Of a DNA stretch of 64,000 nt, positions 28,707 to 39,324 are shown piece after piece. Under the pieces are notes generated by a model. It did no database searches. It was not told the origin of the DNA and saw nothing but the letters and a program-made list of their open reading frames with translations. Position 1 is the stretch's first letter, and the number at the start of each line of letters is the position of its first letter. This DNA is from Cupriavidus sp. WKF15 (GTDB taxonomy: Bacteria > Pseudomonadota > Gammaproteobacteria > Burkholderiales > Burkholderiaceae): NCBI RefSeq assembly GCF_029278605.1, contig NZ_CP119572.1, forward strand, positions 248,001 to 312,000, read 5' to 3'. The position numbers and the translations under genes were made by a program.

Positions 28707-29150
28707 ATGATTCAGAATCTGCGAATCCGGGCGGCGCTGCCACCGGATGCGCCAGCGGTTGGTGCGGTGCTGGAACGCTGCAGCCAGCCAACCGATGATG
28801 TGCTCCGGTTGCTGGAGCACTTCCACGTTGCCGTGCATGAAGCGCAGATTGTCGGCTGCGGTGCCGGCGAGCGCTTTGGCGACACCGTGGTGATCCGCTC
28901 GGTCGTGGTGCTGCCGGAATTTCGCGACCAGGGCGTGGCCACCCACGTGGTGCGCGCCGTGCTGATGCGCGCGCGCGCCAACGGCGTCAGGCGCGCGGTG
29001 CTGCTGACCCCGACCTGCCCGAGCTATTTCGCACGCTACGGCTTCACGCTGATCTCCGCAGCGAACCTGCCGGCCGAGGTGCTGTCGTCCAGGGAGTTCC
29101 ACCGTCATACCGACACGCCGCCGCTTTGCATGTGCTGCGAGCTGACCTGA
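28707..29150 (+). CDS. GNAT N-acetyltransferase (ArsN2-like)
   Basis: A 147-residue acetyltransferase. The acetyl-CoA site is RSVVVLPEFRDQGVATHVV (motif A, R/QxxGxxT/A). LLTPTCPSYFARYGFTLI is the C-terminal block. The overall pattern resembles the ArsN2 group (RSV, then TT/TP, FARxGF, SxEF), some of which detoxify organoarsenicals. No ars genes adjoin it, so the substrate is open. The tail CMCCELT is unusually cysteine-rich. It is closed by a good terminator. Confidence 0.8.
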   Translation: MIQNLRIRAALPPDAPAVGAVLERCSQPTDDVLRLLEHFHVAVHEAQIVGCGAGERFGDTVVIRSVVVLPEFRDQGVATHVVRAVLMRARANGVRRAVLLTPTCPSYFARYGFTLISAANLPAEVLSSREFHRHTDTPPLCMCCELT

Positions 29151-29151
29151 A

Positions 29152-29181
29152 GCCGGGCGCGTAAGCGTCCGGCAAGTTTTT
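29152..29181 (+). terminator. intrinsic terminator after the GNAT gene
   Basis: Nine-pair stem with one G-U (gccgggcgc at 29152-29160, gcgtccggc at 29165-29173), gtaa tetraloop, then five T residues at 29177-29181. It begins right after the GNAT stop. Confidence 0.85.
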
Positions 29182-29197
29182 CCCAGAACCCGGAATA

Positions 29198-30202
29198 TCA
29201 GGCGTGCCGCGCGGCGGGCACGCCAGGATGGTCCTCGTCGCGGCAGACGCTGATCTCCACGGTCACGTGCACGAGTTCCTCATGCACGGACAGCGTCTTG
29301 CGCACGCGCTGCGGCGTCAGCGCAGTGTCATGCGTGACCAGGCAGACGATGCACGCGAACTGCTGCTTGCCGACGCGCCAGACATGGAGATCGGTGACGC
29401 GCGTGGCATCGCGGTCATCCTCGGCGTGCTCGAATTCCGCCAGCACCTCGCGCACTTCGTCGACCACCGGGTGATCCATCTCGCGATCCAGCAGTACGGT
29501 GCCGCTCTGGCGCAGCAGCCCGAGTGCCCAGCGGCCTACCAGTGCGGCGCCGACCAGGCCCATCACCGGGTCCAGCCAGCTCCAGCCCAGCCACCAGCCG
29601 CCGGCCAGCGCGATGATGGCCAGCACCGATGTGGCGGCATCCGCCAGCACGTGCAGGTAGGCGGAGCGCAGGTTGATGTCGTGATGGTGCCCATGCCCAT
29701 GCGCGTGGTCGTGATCATGGTGGTGTCCGTGCCCGTGATGATCATGATGTGCGCCGCCGAGAATCAGTGCGCAACCCAGGTTCACCAGCAGCCCCAGCGC
29801 CGTGATGGCCATGGCTTCGCGATAGTGGATGGCTTGCGGACTGAACAGCCGCTCCACCGAGCCGATCGCCATCAGCGCAGCCACGCCCAGCAGGAACACG
29901 GCACTGGCGAAGCCGGCGAGCACTTCAATCTTCCATGTGCCAAAGGCAAAGCGCGCATCCGACGCATAGCGGCGGGCGGCCGCGTAGGCAAACGCCGTCA
30001 TGCCGATGGCCAAGGCATGCGAGCTCATGTGCCAGCCATCGGCCAGCAGTGCCATGGAGTTGAACCACCATCCGGCGGCGATTTCCACGACCATGGTGAC
30101 GGCCGTGATCAGCATGACCAGCCGGGTGCCACGCTCGGCGGCATGGTTGCCGGTGTCGAAGACGTGGCTGTGGGTCCACGAGGAGAGATTTTCTGTATGC
30201 AT
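29198..30202 (-). CDS. dmeF: CDF-family Co(II)/Ni(II) exporter DmeF
   Basis: A 334-residue inner-membrane cation diffusion facilitator with six segments, exporting divalent metals by proton antiport. The N-terminal HSHVFDTGNHAAERGTR is the DmeF signature. LLADGWHMSSHALA carries the HxxxH site of segment 2, a His/Asp-rich loop (GAHHDHHGHGHHHDHDHAHG) lies between segments 4 and 5, and YLHVLADAATSVLA carries the second metal site. The start MHTENLSS is preferred; an in-frame ATG lies 24 bases upstream. No DmeR-type regulator is adjacent. Confidence 0.93.
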   Translation of the reverse strand: MHTENLSSWTHSHVFDTGNHAAERGTRLVMLITAVTMVVEIAAGWWFNSMALLADGWHMSSHALAIGMTAFAYAAARRYASDARFAFGTWKIEVLAGFASAVFLLGVAALMAIGSVERLFSPQAIHYREAMAITALGLLVNLGCALILGGAHHDHHGHGHHHDHDHAHGHGHHHDINLRSAYLHVLADAATSVLAIIALAGGWWLGWSWLDPVMGLVGAALVGRWALGLLRQSGTVLLDREMDHPVVDEVREVLAEFEHAEDDRDATRVTDLHVWRVGKQQFACIVCLVTHDTALTPQRVRKTLSVHEELVHVTVEISVCRDEDHPGVPAARHA

Positions 30203-30378
30203 GGTCGTGCGAAAGCGTTCGGGCAAGGCAGGGAACGCGGGGAAGCGTAGCAGACTGCGGAGCCGGGACAGGGGCTTCCCTGCTGGCCGGAACGGAATGA
30301 AGTGGGCAAGTCATCACCTAGAGCGTTATCGCCTTCGGTGAAGAGGCTTCGCCTTATACATACATTCATGGATGCAGG

Positions 30379-30384
30379 TATAAT
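30379..30384 (+). promoter_or_regulatory. consensus TATAAT box upstream of a small ORF
   Basis: An exact TATAAT in a locally AT-rich stretch, 49 bases before the ATG at 30433. The -35 region (around 30356-30361) is weak. Confidence 0.4.
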
Positions 30385-30432
30385 TTCGCGAAATATTCAC
30401 ATTTCTGCCTCACTTTTCTTGTTGATCCCGAT

Positions 30433-30522
30433 ATGAACTACCGTTTCATTGCCGTCTGCATGGCAATCTGGCTTGGCGTCTGCGCCACGGCTGGCTGGGT
30501 GGTCGAGCGCCTCTGGAGCTGA
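30433..30522 (+). CDS. candidate 29-residue single-span membrane peptide
   Basis: The peptide begins MNYRFIAVCMAIWLGVC and ends WVVERLWS: one hydrophobic helix with a positive N-terminus and an amphipathic tail, the layout of small bacterial membrane proteins. An exact TATAAT lies upstream, but no clear Shine-Dalgarno is visible (leader tcttgttgatcccgat). It occupies the otherwise empty space between divergent dmeF and convergent mocR. Its function and expression are unknown. Confidence 0.4.
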   Translation: MNYRFIAVCMAIWLGVCATAGWVVERLWS

Positions 30523-30541
30523 TTCCCGCCAGAGGGTCGGG

Positions 30542-31990
30542 TCAGGCCGCGCGTACCGTCGGCTGCCGGCCCGTGAGGCTTTCAAAGAACTCCCACAACT
30601 GTGGCGCGTCACCGGTTGCCACATTGAAACGGATCCACGGCGAATCCGTTTCCTCAGGCTCGAAATAGGATCCTGGTGCCAGCCAGATGCCATGTTCGAG
30701 CGCCAGCGTGGCGAGCCGGTTGCCGGTCATCGGCACGCCATCAGGCCGCGCATCGCGTACACGGGCCCACGCGAACATGCCGCCTTCCGGCCGCAGCAGG
30801 ACTTCCAGGCCGTGCGTTTCCATCTTCTCTGTCACGCGGTCCTGCTGGGCGCGCAGGCGTTCGGCCAGCGCCGCCACGTGGCGGCCATAGTGCCCGCTGG
30901 TGAGTACTGAATACACCAGCCGCTCCGTCACTTCCGAAGACGTCAGCCCGACCGCCATCTTGGTCCGCGCAAAGGCCTTGGCCAGGTCCGCGCTGGCGGC
31001 CAGATAGCCCACTCGCAGCGAAGGCGTGATGGTCTTGGAAAAGCCGTTGACATAGACCACCTGCGACAGCCCGTCCATGGCGGCCAGCATGGGCGAGCCG
31101 GCGGGCGCGAGTTCGCGGTAGATATCGTCTTCCACCACCAGCAGCCGGTGCTGCTCGGCGAGCTGCAGTACGCGAAACGCGTTCATGCTGGTCAGGCTGG
31201 CGCCGGTGGGGTTCTGCAGCACGGTATTGACGAAGAGCGCGCGCGGAGCGTGGCTGCGGATGGCGTCTTCCAGCGCATCGGTATCGAGGCCGGCCGCAGT
31301 GCGCGGCACCCCCACCACGCGCAACCCGGCGAGCCGCAGGATCTGCAGCAGGTTGCAGTAACAGGGCGCTTCGACCAGCACGGTGTCGCCCGCGCGCAGC
31401 AGCGTGCGCACGACGAGGTCCAGCGCCTGCGTGGCACCCTGGGTCAGCACCACCTGTTGTGCCTGCACCGGGATGCCGTACTGGCCGAGACCGGCTGCAA
31501 TATGCTCACGCAGCGGCGCATAGCCATAGGGATGGCCGTAGCCCGAGACCTGTGCGGCCGGTACGCGCGCCGCGGCGCGCATGGCCTGATGCAGGCCTTC
31601 CTCGTTGAGCCAGTCGCCCGGCAGCCAGCCGGCACCGGCCTTGATCGGCACCGAGTGATCCGCGAACACGTCCGACAGCAGCCACGCCGCATTGAGCCCG
31701 GGCGCTTCCCATTGCGGCGTGCGCGCGCCACCGGCCGGCGCGTGGCGATGGGCCACGGTGTAGCCGGAACCGGCGCGCGCGGCCAGATAGCCCAGCGCGG
31801 TGAGCCGGCCGTAGGCCTCGGCAACCGTGAAGGTGCTGATGCCGTGCTGCTGGGCAAAGCGGCGCACAGACGGCAGCGGCGAGCCGGCGCGCAGCGCGCG
31901 GCGGTCCACCAGCGCGGCAATGCCGGCCACGATCTGTTCGGTCAGGGTTTCGCCTGCGCGGCGGCTGCGGGTCAGGTCAAGGGTCAGCAT
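30542..31990 (-). CDS. MocR/GabR-type regulator (GntR HTH + aminotransferase fold), copy 1
   Basis: A 482-residue fusion. The N-terminal GntR winged helix includes LPSVRRFAQQHGISTFTVAE. The C-terminal fold-type I aminotransferase domain has TQGATQALDLVVRTLL and VNTVLQNPTGASL, and its PLP lysine is in VNGFSKTITPSLRVGY. Such proteins sense an amino compound via PLP and activate a transaminase operon. It diverges from an omega-amino-acid transaminase gene with repeated CTGTACRGTTT sites between, so it very probably regulates that operon. The start MLTLDLTRS is the ATG at 31990. Confidence 0.93.
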   Translation of the reverse strand: MLTLDLTRSRRAGETLTEQIVAGIAALVDRRALRAGSPLPSVRRFAQQHGISTFTVAEAYGRLTALGYLAARAGSGYTVAHRHAPAGGARTPQWEAPGLNAAWLLSDVFADHSVPIKAGAGWLPGDWLNEEGLHQAMRAAARVPAAQVSGYGHPYGYAPLREHIAAGLGQYGIPVQAQQVVLTQGATQALDLVVRTLLRAGDTVLVEAPCYCNLLQILRLAGLRVVGVPRTAAGLDTDALEDAIRSHAPRALFVNTVLQNPTGASLTSMNAFRVLQLAEQHRLLVVEDDIYRELAPAGSPMLAAMDGLSQVVYVNGFSKTITPSLRVGYLAASADLAKAFARTKMAVGLTSSEVTERLVYSVLTSGHYGRHVAALAERLRAQQDRVTEKMETHGLEVLLRPEGGMFAWARVRDARPDGVPMTGNRLATLALEHGIWLAPGSYFEPEETDSPWIRFNVATGDAPQLWEFFESLTGRQPTVRAA

Positions 31991-32013
31991 GCGGCACTTC
32001 AACAGGAGCCAAC

Positions 32014-32192
32014 CTGTACAGTTTAGCGGTTGCGCGACCCTGTCCGGACGGGTTCTCGACCAACGCGCCAGAAATGATGCGGTGCAATGTGTGACGCCGC
32101 ACGGCGCCGTATGGCCGGTCCTGCCAGACTGCCTGGATGCCGCTGCTGCAACGGCACAATCCTGTACGGTTTGACTTGCCTAAACTGTACGG
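32014..32192. promoter_or_regulatory. three MocR-type operator copies (CTGTACRGTTT)
   Basis: Copies at 32014-32026 (ctgtacagtttag), 32162-32174 (ctgtacggtttga) and, inverted, 32180-32192 (ctaaactgtacgg). The latter two face each other with a five-base gap. They lie in the 330 bp between mocR and the transaminase gene, which holds no other gene. Confidence 0.7.
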
Positions 32193-32320
32193 TAAGGGGA
32201 CGTTGTCCGGACCGTATATTTTGTCGCCTTTGGGCCGCCGGTAGAGTGGCCGACATCCCTGCCGCTGCACGCGATCCGCCGTGACAGCGCGCGCCAACCA
32301 GACTGCCCGGAGGAGGACAT

Positions 32321-33652
32321 ATGGACGCCGCCAAGACCGTGATTCCCGATCTCGATGCCCTGTGGATGCCCTTTACCGCGAACCGCCAGTACAAGGCGGC
32401 GCCGCGACTGCTGGCCTCGGCCAGCGGCATGTACTACACGACCCACGACGGACACCAGATCCTGGACGGTTGCGCGGGCCTCTGGTGCGTGGCTGCCGGC
32501 CACTGCCGCAAGGAGATTGCCGAGGCCGTGGCGCGCCAGGCCGCTACGCTGGACTACGCGCCGCCGTTCCAGATGGGCCATCCGCTGTCGTTCGAAGCGG
32601 CCACCAAGGTGGCGGCCATCATGCCGCAGGGGCTGGATCGCATCTTCTTCACCAATTCCGGCTCGGAGTCGGTCGATACCGCGCTGAAGATCGCGCTTGC
32701 CTACCACCGCGCGCGCGGCGAGGGCCAGCGCACTCGTTTCATCGGACGCGAGCGCGGCTACCACGGCGTGGGCTTCGGCGGCATGGCGGTGGGCGGCATC
32801 GGGCCGAACCGCAAGGCGTTCTCCGCCAACCTGATGCCCGGTACCGACCACCTGCCTGCCACCCTGAACATCGCCGAAGCGGCGTTCTCGAAGGGCCAGC
32901 CGCAATGGGGCGCGCACCTCGCCGACGAACTCGAGCGCATCGTCGCGCTGCATGACCCGTCGACCATCGCCGCCGTCATCGTCGAGCCGCTGGCCGGTTC
33001 CGCCGGTGTGCTGGTGCCGCCGGTCGGCTACCTGGAAAAGCTGCGCGCAATCACGAGCAAGCACGGCATCCTGCTGATCTTCGACGAGGTCATCACCGCG
33101 TTCGGCCGCCTGGGCGCCGCCACCGCGGCGGAGCGCTTCAAGGTCACGCCGGACCTGATCACCATGGCCAAGGCCATCAACAACGCCGCCGTGCCGATGG
33201 GCGCCGTGGCCGTGCGCCGCGAAGTGCATGACACCGTGATCAACTCGGCCGCGCCGGGCGCGATCGAGCTGGCGCATGGCTACACTTACTCGGGCCACCC
33301 GCTGGCCGCCGCCGCCGCGGTCGCCACGCTGGACCTGTACCAGCGCGAGAACCTGTTCGGCCGTGCCGCCGAGCTGTCGCCGGTGTTCGAAGCCGCCGCG
33401 CACAGCGTACGCGAGGCGCCGCACGTGAAGGACATCCGCAACCTCGGCATGGTCGCCGGCATCGAACTGGAGCCGCGTCCCGGCCAGCCCGGCGCGCGTG
33501 GCTACGAAGCCTTCCTCAAGTGCCTGGAGCGCGGCGTGCTGGTGCGCTACACCGGCGACATCCTTGCGTTCTCGCCGCCGCTGATCATCAGCGAGGCGCA
33601 GATCGCCGAGCTGTTCGAAACCGTCAAGCAGGCGCTGCGGGAAGTGCAATAA
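32321..33652 (+). CDS. omega-amino acid (beta-alanine)--pyruvate aminotransferase
   Basis: A 443-residue class III aminotransferase. [20 protein letters not shown] at the N-terminus and [16 protein letters not shown] are typical of beta-alanine:pyruvate transaminases. [13 protein letters not shown] follows, with the PLP lysine (Lys284) in [17 protein letters not shown]. Its product, malonate semialdehyde, is a substrate of the MmsA-type enzyme encoded 10 bases downstream. Other omega-amines cannot be excluded. Confidence 0.92.
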   Translation: MDAAKTVIPDLDALWMPFTANRQYKAAPRLLASASGMYYTTHDGHQILDGCAGLWCVAAGHCRKEIAEAVARQAATLDYAPPFQMGHPLSFEAATKVAAIMPQGLDRIFFTNSGSESVDTALKIALAYHRARGEGQRTRFIGRERGYHGVGFGGMAVGGIGPNRKAFSANLMPGTDHLPATLNIAEAAFSKGQPQWGAHLADELERIVALHDPSTIAAVIVEPLAGSAGVLVPPVGYLEKLRAITSKHGILLIFDEVITAFGRLGAATAAERFKVTPDLITMAKAINNAAVPMGAVAVRREVHDTVINSAAPGAIELAHGYTYSGHPLAAAAAVATLDLYQRENLFGRAAELSPVFEAAAHSVREAPHVKDIRNLGMVAGIELEPRPGQPGARGYEAFLKCLERGVLVRYTGDILAFSPPLIISEAQIAELFETVKQALREVQ

Positions 33653-33662
33653 GGACGCCGAA

Positions 33663-35180
<1,518 letters not shown>

Positions 35181-35193
35181 CCCCGCTCGCGCA

Positions 35194-35221
35194 GGGATGA
35201 TCCGCGCCAGCGGTTCATCCC
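35194..35221 (+). terminator. stem-loop after mmsA
   Basis: Twelve-base arms with one mismatch (35194-35205 and 35210-35221) around gcca, 14 bases past the mmsA stop. No T-tract follows, so it may be a weak terminator or an mRNA-stabilising stem before the permease. Confidence 0.45.
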
Positions 35222-35366
35222 CGCGCGACCCAATTCGGCGCCTTGTGTCGCAAATGTCCCCAGCGACCTCCATAGTGACTTTGGCGGCACCCTCAAAAGA
35301 GTAAACTCCCGTCCTTTCCAGGAAAGGCGAAGCCATCCACAAGACGGCATTCGCGGGAGTGTTCTG

Positions 35367-36764
35367 ATGAGTCTGTTCCGCACCAAGAATATCGACGCCA
35401 TGCTCGCCGTGGCGCATGACGACGGCCTGAAGAAGGTGCTTGGCCCGATCGATCTCGTGATGATGGGCATCGGCGCCATCATCGGCACCGGCATCTTCGT
35501 GCTGACCGGCACCGGCGCGCTGACTGCCGGGCCGGCGCTGACGGTGTCGTTCGTGATTGCCGCCATGGCGTGCGGGTTTGCCGCGCTCTGCTATGCCGAG
35601 TTCGCCTCGGCCATTCCCGTATCGGGATCGATCTATACCTACAGCTACGCCACGCTCGGCGAGATCATTGCGTGGATGATCGGTTGGGACCTGCTGCTTG
35701 AGTACGGGCTCGCCACGTCGGCGGTGTCGGTGGGTTGGTCGGGCTACTTCCAGTCGCTCGTGGCCGGCTTCGGGCTGAAGCTGCCGGCGGCGCTTACGGC
35801 AGCGCCGGGCGCCGTGCCCGGTGTCGAGACCATGGTGAACCTGCCAGCCATGCTGATCATGCTGGCGATCACATGGGTAGTGTCGTATGGCGTGAAGGAA
35901 TCGGCGCGCCTGAACAACGTGATGGTGGCGATCAAGGTCAGCGTGGTGCTGTTGTTTATCGCCGTGGGCGTGTGGCACGTGAAGCCGCTGAACTGGCAGC
36001 CGTTCGCGCCATTCGGCATGAGCGGCGTGTTCAATGCGGCGGCGCTGGTGTTCTTCGCGTTCATCGGCTTCGACGCCGTGACCTCGGCGGCGGAAGAAGT
36101 ACGAAACCCGAGCCGCGACCTGCCCGTCGGCATCATCGGCTCGCTGGCGGTCTGCACGGTGCTGTACGTGGTGGTGGCCGCGATCATGACCGGCATCGTG
36201 CCGTTCGCCAAATTCGCGGGCGTGGACCACCCCGTGTCGCTGGCGCTGCAGTTCGCGGGGCAGAACTGGGTGGCGGGCTTTGTCGACCTGGGGGCCATCC
36301 TCGGCATGACCACGGTGATCCTGGTGATGACCTACGGCCAGACCCGCATCATCTTCGCGATGTCGCGCGATGGACTGCTGCCCGAGCGGCTCTCGTCGGT
36401 GCACCCCGTGCATGCCACGCCGTACTTCGCCACCTGGACGGTGGGCATCGTCTTTGCCGCGATTGCCGGCTTCGTGCCGCTCAACGTGCTGGCCGAGCTG
36501 ATCAATATCGGCACGCTCGCGGCCTTCACGCTGATCTCGATCGCCGTGCTGGTGTTGCGCCGCACGCGCCCTGACCTGCCGCGCGCGTTCCGCTGCCCCG
36601 GCGTGCCCGTGGTGCCGCTGCTGTCCGCGGGCTTCTGCCTGTTCCTGATGGCCCACCTGCAGGTGCTGACGTGGATCGCGTTCCTGGTGTGGCTGGCGAT
36701 CGGCCTGGCGATCTATTTCCTCTACGCGCGGCGCAACGCCGTGCTGCACAACCACGGCGGCTGA
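35367..36764 (+). CDS. APC-family amino acid permease (YhdG/CAT type)
   Basis: A 465-residue inner-membrane transporter with about 12 segments. VMMGIGAIIGTGIFVLTG is the unwound segment-1 substrate motif. Other marks are CYAEFASAIPVSGSIYTYSY, FFAFIGFDAVTSAAEEVRNP and FAMSRDGLLP. It lies 186 bp after mmsA on the same strand, consistent with uptake of the amino acid that the transaminase and MmsA degrade. The exact substrate is inference. Confidence 0.93.
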   Translation: MSLFRTKNIDAMLAVAHDDGLKKVLGPIDLVMMGIGAIIGTGIFVLTGTGALTAGPALTVSFVIAAMACGFAALCYAEFASAIPVSGSIYTYSYATLGEIIAWMIGWDLLLEYGLATSAVSVGWSGYFQSLVAGFGLKLPAALTAAPGAVPGVETMVNLPAMLIMLAITWVVSYGVKESARLNNVMVAIKVSVVLLFIAVGVWHVKPLNWQPFAPFGMSGVFNAAALVFFAFIGFDAVTSAAEEVRNPSRDLPVGIIGSLAVCTVLYVVVAAIMTGIVPFAKFAGVDHPVSLALQFAGQNWVAGFVDLGAILGMTTVILVMTYGQTRIIFAMSRDGLLPERLSSVHPVHATPYFATWTVGIVFAAIAGFVPLNVLAELINIGTLAAFTLISIAVLVLRRTRPDLPRAFRCPGVPVVPLLSAGFCLFLMAHLQVLTWIAFLVWLAIGLAIYFLYARRNAVLHNHGG

Positions 36765-36777
36765 AGCTCGGCCCTGT

Positions 36778-38181
36778 TCACGCCCTGGCGGCGGCCTCGC
36801 GCAGGAAGGCCACGGCGCGGGGCTCGTTGACATACGCGGTGTTGATGCGAATCCATGCCGAGGTCTCGCCGCCCGGCCGGAAGTAGTTTCCCGGCGCCAG
36901 CGTCACGCCGAACTGCTCGCCCAGCGTGACCAGCTCGCGCGAATCCTCTACCCCCGGCGGGCGCGCCCACAGGAAGTTGCCGCCCGCCGGTTCGCAGAAC
37001 ACTTCCCATCCGCATGCCGTCAGCTGCCGCACGGCGTTGGCCGAGGACTCGCGCACGCGCAGGCGCAGCCGCTCTACATACTTGCGATAGCCGCCGCGCT
37101 CCAGCAGCGTGGCGATGACCGCCTCGGCAAAGTGCGAGCCGGCTATGCTGGTCAGCACCTTCACATCCACCAGGTCTTTCACCAGCGCCTTGTCGGCGAC
37201 CAGGTAGCCGACGCGCAGCGACGCCGACACGGTCTTGGAAAACCCGCCGATGTAGATCACATGCTCGAGTTGGTCCAGCGTGGCGAGCCGGTCGGTGAAT
37301 TGCGTCTGGAAGTCCGAGAAGATGTCGTCCTCGACAAAGCGGAAGCCGTGCCTGCGGGCCAGTTCCAGCAGGCGGAAGGCGACCGGCGGCGCCAGCGTGG
37401 AGCCAGTCGGGTTCTGCAGCACGCTGTTGGTGAAGAAGAGCTTTGGCTTGTGCTCGCGCAGCAGCGCTTCCGTGGCATCCGGATCCGGGCCGGAAGGTGT
37501 ATGCGGCACGCCCACCAGCTGCACGCCATGCAGGCGCAGCAGGCCGAACAGGTTGTAGTAGCCCGGGTCTTCCACGAACACGGTATCGCCAGGCTTGAGC
37601 AGGTGCCGCACCACCAGGTCCAGGGCCTGGCTGGCACCGGTAGTGATCAACACCTGCGGCAGCTCCGCCGCGATGCCGAGCTGCCGTACGCGGTGAAGCA
37701 CCTGCCTGCGCAGCTCGGGGTGCCCCATCGGCGTCGCGTAGTGGATCACGCTGTCGACCTCGTTGCGCGAGACCGCGCGGACGGCCTGCGTCAGCCCCTC
37801 CACATCACGCCAGGTTTCAGGCACGAAACCGCCAGCCAGCTTGAGCGTGCTGCTGGGGTGGTTGAACTGCTCCAGGATATGGTCGGACAGGTCCTCGGCC
37901 AGGCTGGGGTCGGACCAGCCACGTGCGGACCGGCTGGCAAGCGGGCTGTCCGCGACGTAGAAGCCGGAGCCCTGGCGCGAATCCAGCAGCCCCTGCGACA
38001 CCAGCCGGTCATAGGCTTCGATCACCGGGAAGCGGCTGATGCCGTTGTTGGTCGCCAGTTGCCGGATCGACGGCAGCCGCGCGCCGGGGCGCGCCTCGCT
38101 CGAGCTGATCCATGCCTTCACCCCCTGGATGATCTGCTCGGTCAGGGGGATGCCCGTGGAGTGGTCAATGATCAGCTTCAT
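36778..38181 (-). CDS. MocR-type regulator (GntR HTH + aminotransferase fold), copy 2
   Basis: A 467-residue relative of the 30542 regulator. The GntR part has LPSIRQLATNNGISRFPVIE; the aminotransferase part has TTGASQALDLVVRHLL and TNSVLQNPTGSTL, with PLP lysine in GGFSKTVSASLRVGY. It converges on the permease gene. Four AACTGT motifs lie upstream of its own start, suggesting autoregulation. The module thus has a MocR gene at each end. Confidence 0.93.
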   Translation of the reverse strand: MKLIIDHSTGIPLTEQIIQGVKAWISSSEARPGARLPSIRQLATNNGISRFPVIEAYDRLVSQGLLDSRQGSGFYVADSPLASRSARGWSDPSLAEDLSDHILEQFNHPSSTLKLAGGFVPETWRDVEGLTQAVRAVSRNEVDSVIHYATPMGHPELRRQVLHRVRQLGIAAELPQVLITTGASQALDLVVRHLLKPGDTVFVEDPGYYNLFGLLRLHGVQLVGVPHTPSGPDPDATEALLREHKPKLFFTNSVLQNPTGSTLAPPVAFRLLELARRHGFRFVEDDIFSDFQTQFTDRLATLDQLEHVIYIGGFSKTVSASLRVGYLVADKALVKDLVDVKVLTSIAGSHFAEAVIATLLERGGYRKYVERLRLRVRESSANAVRQLTACGWEVFCEPAGGNFLWARPPGVEDSRELVTLGEQFGVTLAPGNYFRPGGETSAWIRINTAYVNEPRAVAFLREAAARA

Positions 38182-38191
38182 GGTGGCGTCG

Positions 38192-38242
38192 AACTGTCAG
38201 GAAAAACTACCGAACAGTTCATCAAAAACTGTTCACAACTGT
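38192..38242. promoter_or_regulatory. AACTGT repeats upstream of mocR copy 2
   Basis: AACTGT occurs at 38192-38197, inverted at 38214-38219, and at 38227-38232 and 38237-38242, the last two in ten-base phase. The final copy reads AACTGTAC, the core also found in the mocR copy 1 operators. Confidence 0.6.
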
Positions 38243-38321
38243 ACATGGGATTCTAGTCGCTGATGCGAATAATGGAAGCATGGCGGAGACAGGTGCCGCC
38301 GGGCAGACGAGGAGCGGCGAC

Positions 38322-38660
38322 ATGCGTGAACTGAGGGTATTTGAACTGGATGAACCGGAGCAGCCGGTGAGCCTGCGCGCGGGCTACGGGCAAAACGTGA
38401 AGGTGACGGAAGGCCGGGTGTGGATCACGATGGAAGGCTGTGCGGCCGACTTCTGGCTGCAGCCGGGCGAGGTCCTTGCGCTGGCCGAGGGTGAGCGTTA
38501 CTGGCTGTCGGGCGAGGGCGGCCCGGCGCGCTTCGCGCTGGCCGCGGTGTCGGCGCCGCTGTCGTGGCGTCTAGCTGCCGGGCTGCGCGTACTGGCGCAC
38601 CGTTGGGGCGAATGGAAGACCGATGCGTTCGGGGAATGCCCGCGGCTGGGCGTGCGGTGA
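38322..38660 (+). CDS. DUF2917 protein
   Basis: A 112-residue small cupin-like protein. The family signature is VKVTEGRVWITMEGCAADFW followed by LQPGEVLALAEGERYWLSGE. The start at MRELRVFEL is preferred for its ggag site about 8 bases upstream; an ATG at 38280 would add 14 residues. Function is unknown. It is divergent from mocR copy 2, 140 bp apart, and ends in a shared bidirectional terminator with higA. Confidence 0.82.
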   Translation: MRELRVFELDEPEQPVSLRAGYGQNVKVTEGRVWITMEGCAADFWLQPGEVLALAEGERYWLSGEGGPARFALAAVSAPLSWRLAAGLRVLAHRWGEWKTDAFGECPRLGVR

Positions 38661-38679
38661 TGGCGCCTTCCGCCGAGTA

Positions 38680-38701
38680 AAGGCCGCCCTCGGGCGGCCT
38701 T
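38680..38701. terminator. bidirectional terminator between DUF2917 gene and higA
   Basis: Perfect ten-base arms aaggccgccc (38680-38689) and gggcggcctt (38692-38701) with a very tight turn. It is A/T-flanked on both sides, so it can serve both converging genes. Confidence 0.75.
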
Positions 38702-38715
38702 CATCATTCTGTTGC

Positions 38716-39018
38716 TCAGGCTGAGACCGAGTGCCGCTTGATTTCCGCCAGCTTGGCGGCACCGATCTTTTCTTTCGCCATTTCGGTGTCGTAGTAGGTC
38801 TGCAAGTTCATCCAGCCTTGCGCATCAGTGCCGAAGAAGGCCGCTAGGCGCACTGCCGTGTCCGCGGTGATCGCGCGTTCGCCCTTGACGATCTCGTTGA
38901 TGCGACGCGGCGGCACATCGATGGCCTTCGCCAAGGCGTATTGGGACAGGCCGAGCGGTTCGAGCCAATCCGCCTGGAGGATCTCACCAGGGGTGGCCAG
39001 AGGAACTTCGCGAGCCAT
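38716..39018 (-). CDS. higA: HigA-family antitoxin
   Basis: A 100-residue XRE-type antitoxin. The HTH has GLSQYALAKAIDVPPRRINEIVKGERAITADTAVRLAAFFGT, preceded by TPGEILQADWLEPLG, the HigA signature. It binds and neutralises HigB and represses the operon. It lies downstream of the toxin gene, the usual higBA order. The antitoxin frame is intact while the toxin frame is not. Confidence 0.93.
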   Translation of the reverse strand: MAREVPLATPGEILQADWLEPLGLSQYALAKAIDVPPRRINEIVKGERAITADTAVRLAAFFGTDAQGWMNLQTYYDTEMAKEKIGAAKLAEIKRHSVSA

Positions 39019-39037
39019 TACCTGCTCCTTTCAATGC

Positions 39038-39317
39038 TTAGTGATAGTCGACAATCTCGACGTCGCTTGCGTTGCCGTTGGCGAACCGGAAGCAGATGCG
39101 CCCATTGGTCGTTGATCCGTATGCTGAATTGGCCTGCCCGATCGCCCTTGAGCGCCTCCAGCCGGTTGTTTGGCGGGACGCGGAGGAAGCTCAGACTATC
39201 GGCCGCATGGACTTGCTGCAGTTTCCGGATCGCGGCTCGCTCGATGTTCGCGAACCTTGCGATCCGGGTGCCTCCGAAAAGCAGGGCAGTGTCACGGCAA
39301 TTGAACGAGGTGATCAT
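39038..39317 (-). pseudogene. higB: HigB toxin gene with a +1 frameshift
   Basis: The RelE/HigB-type mRNA interferase starts at 39317 and reads correctly through LRVPPNNRLEALKGDRAGQF and SIRINDQW. One extra C in the run 39101-39103 then shifts the frame, giving a basic, unrelated tail that ends at 39018. In the other frame the expected C-terminus CFRFANGNASDVEIVDYH and a TAA at 39038 are fully preserved. Removing one base restores 92 residues, the usual HigB length. The toxin is therefore probably inactive, unless this is a sequencing error. Confidence 0.88.
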
Positions 39318-39324
39318 GTGTATG

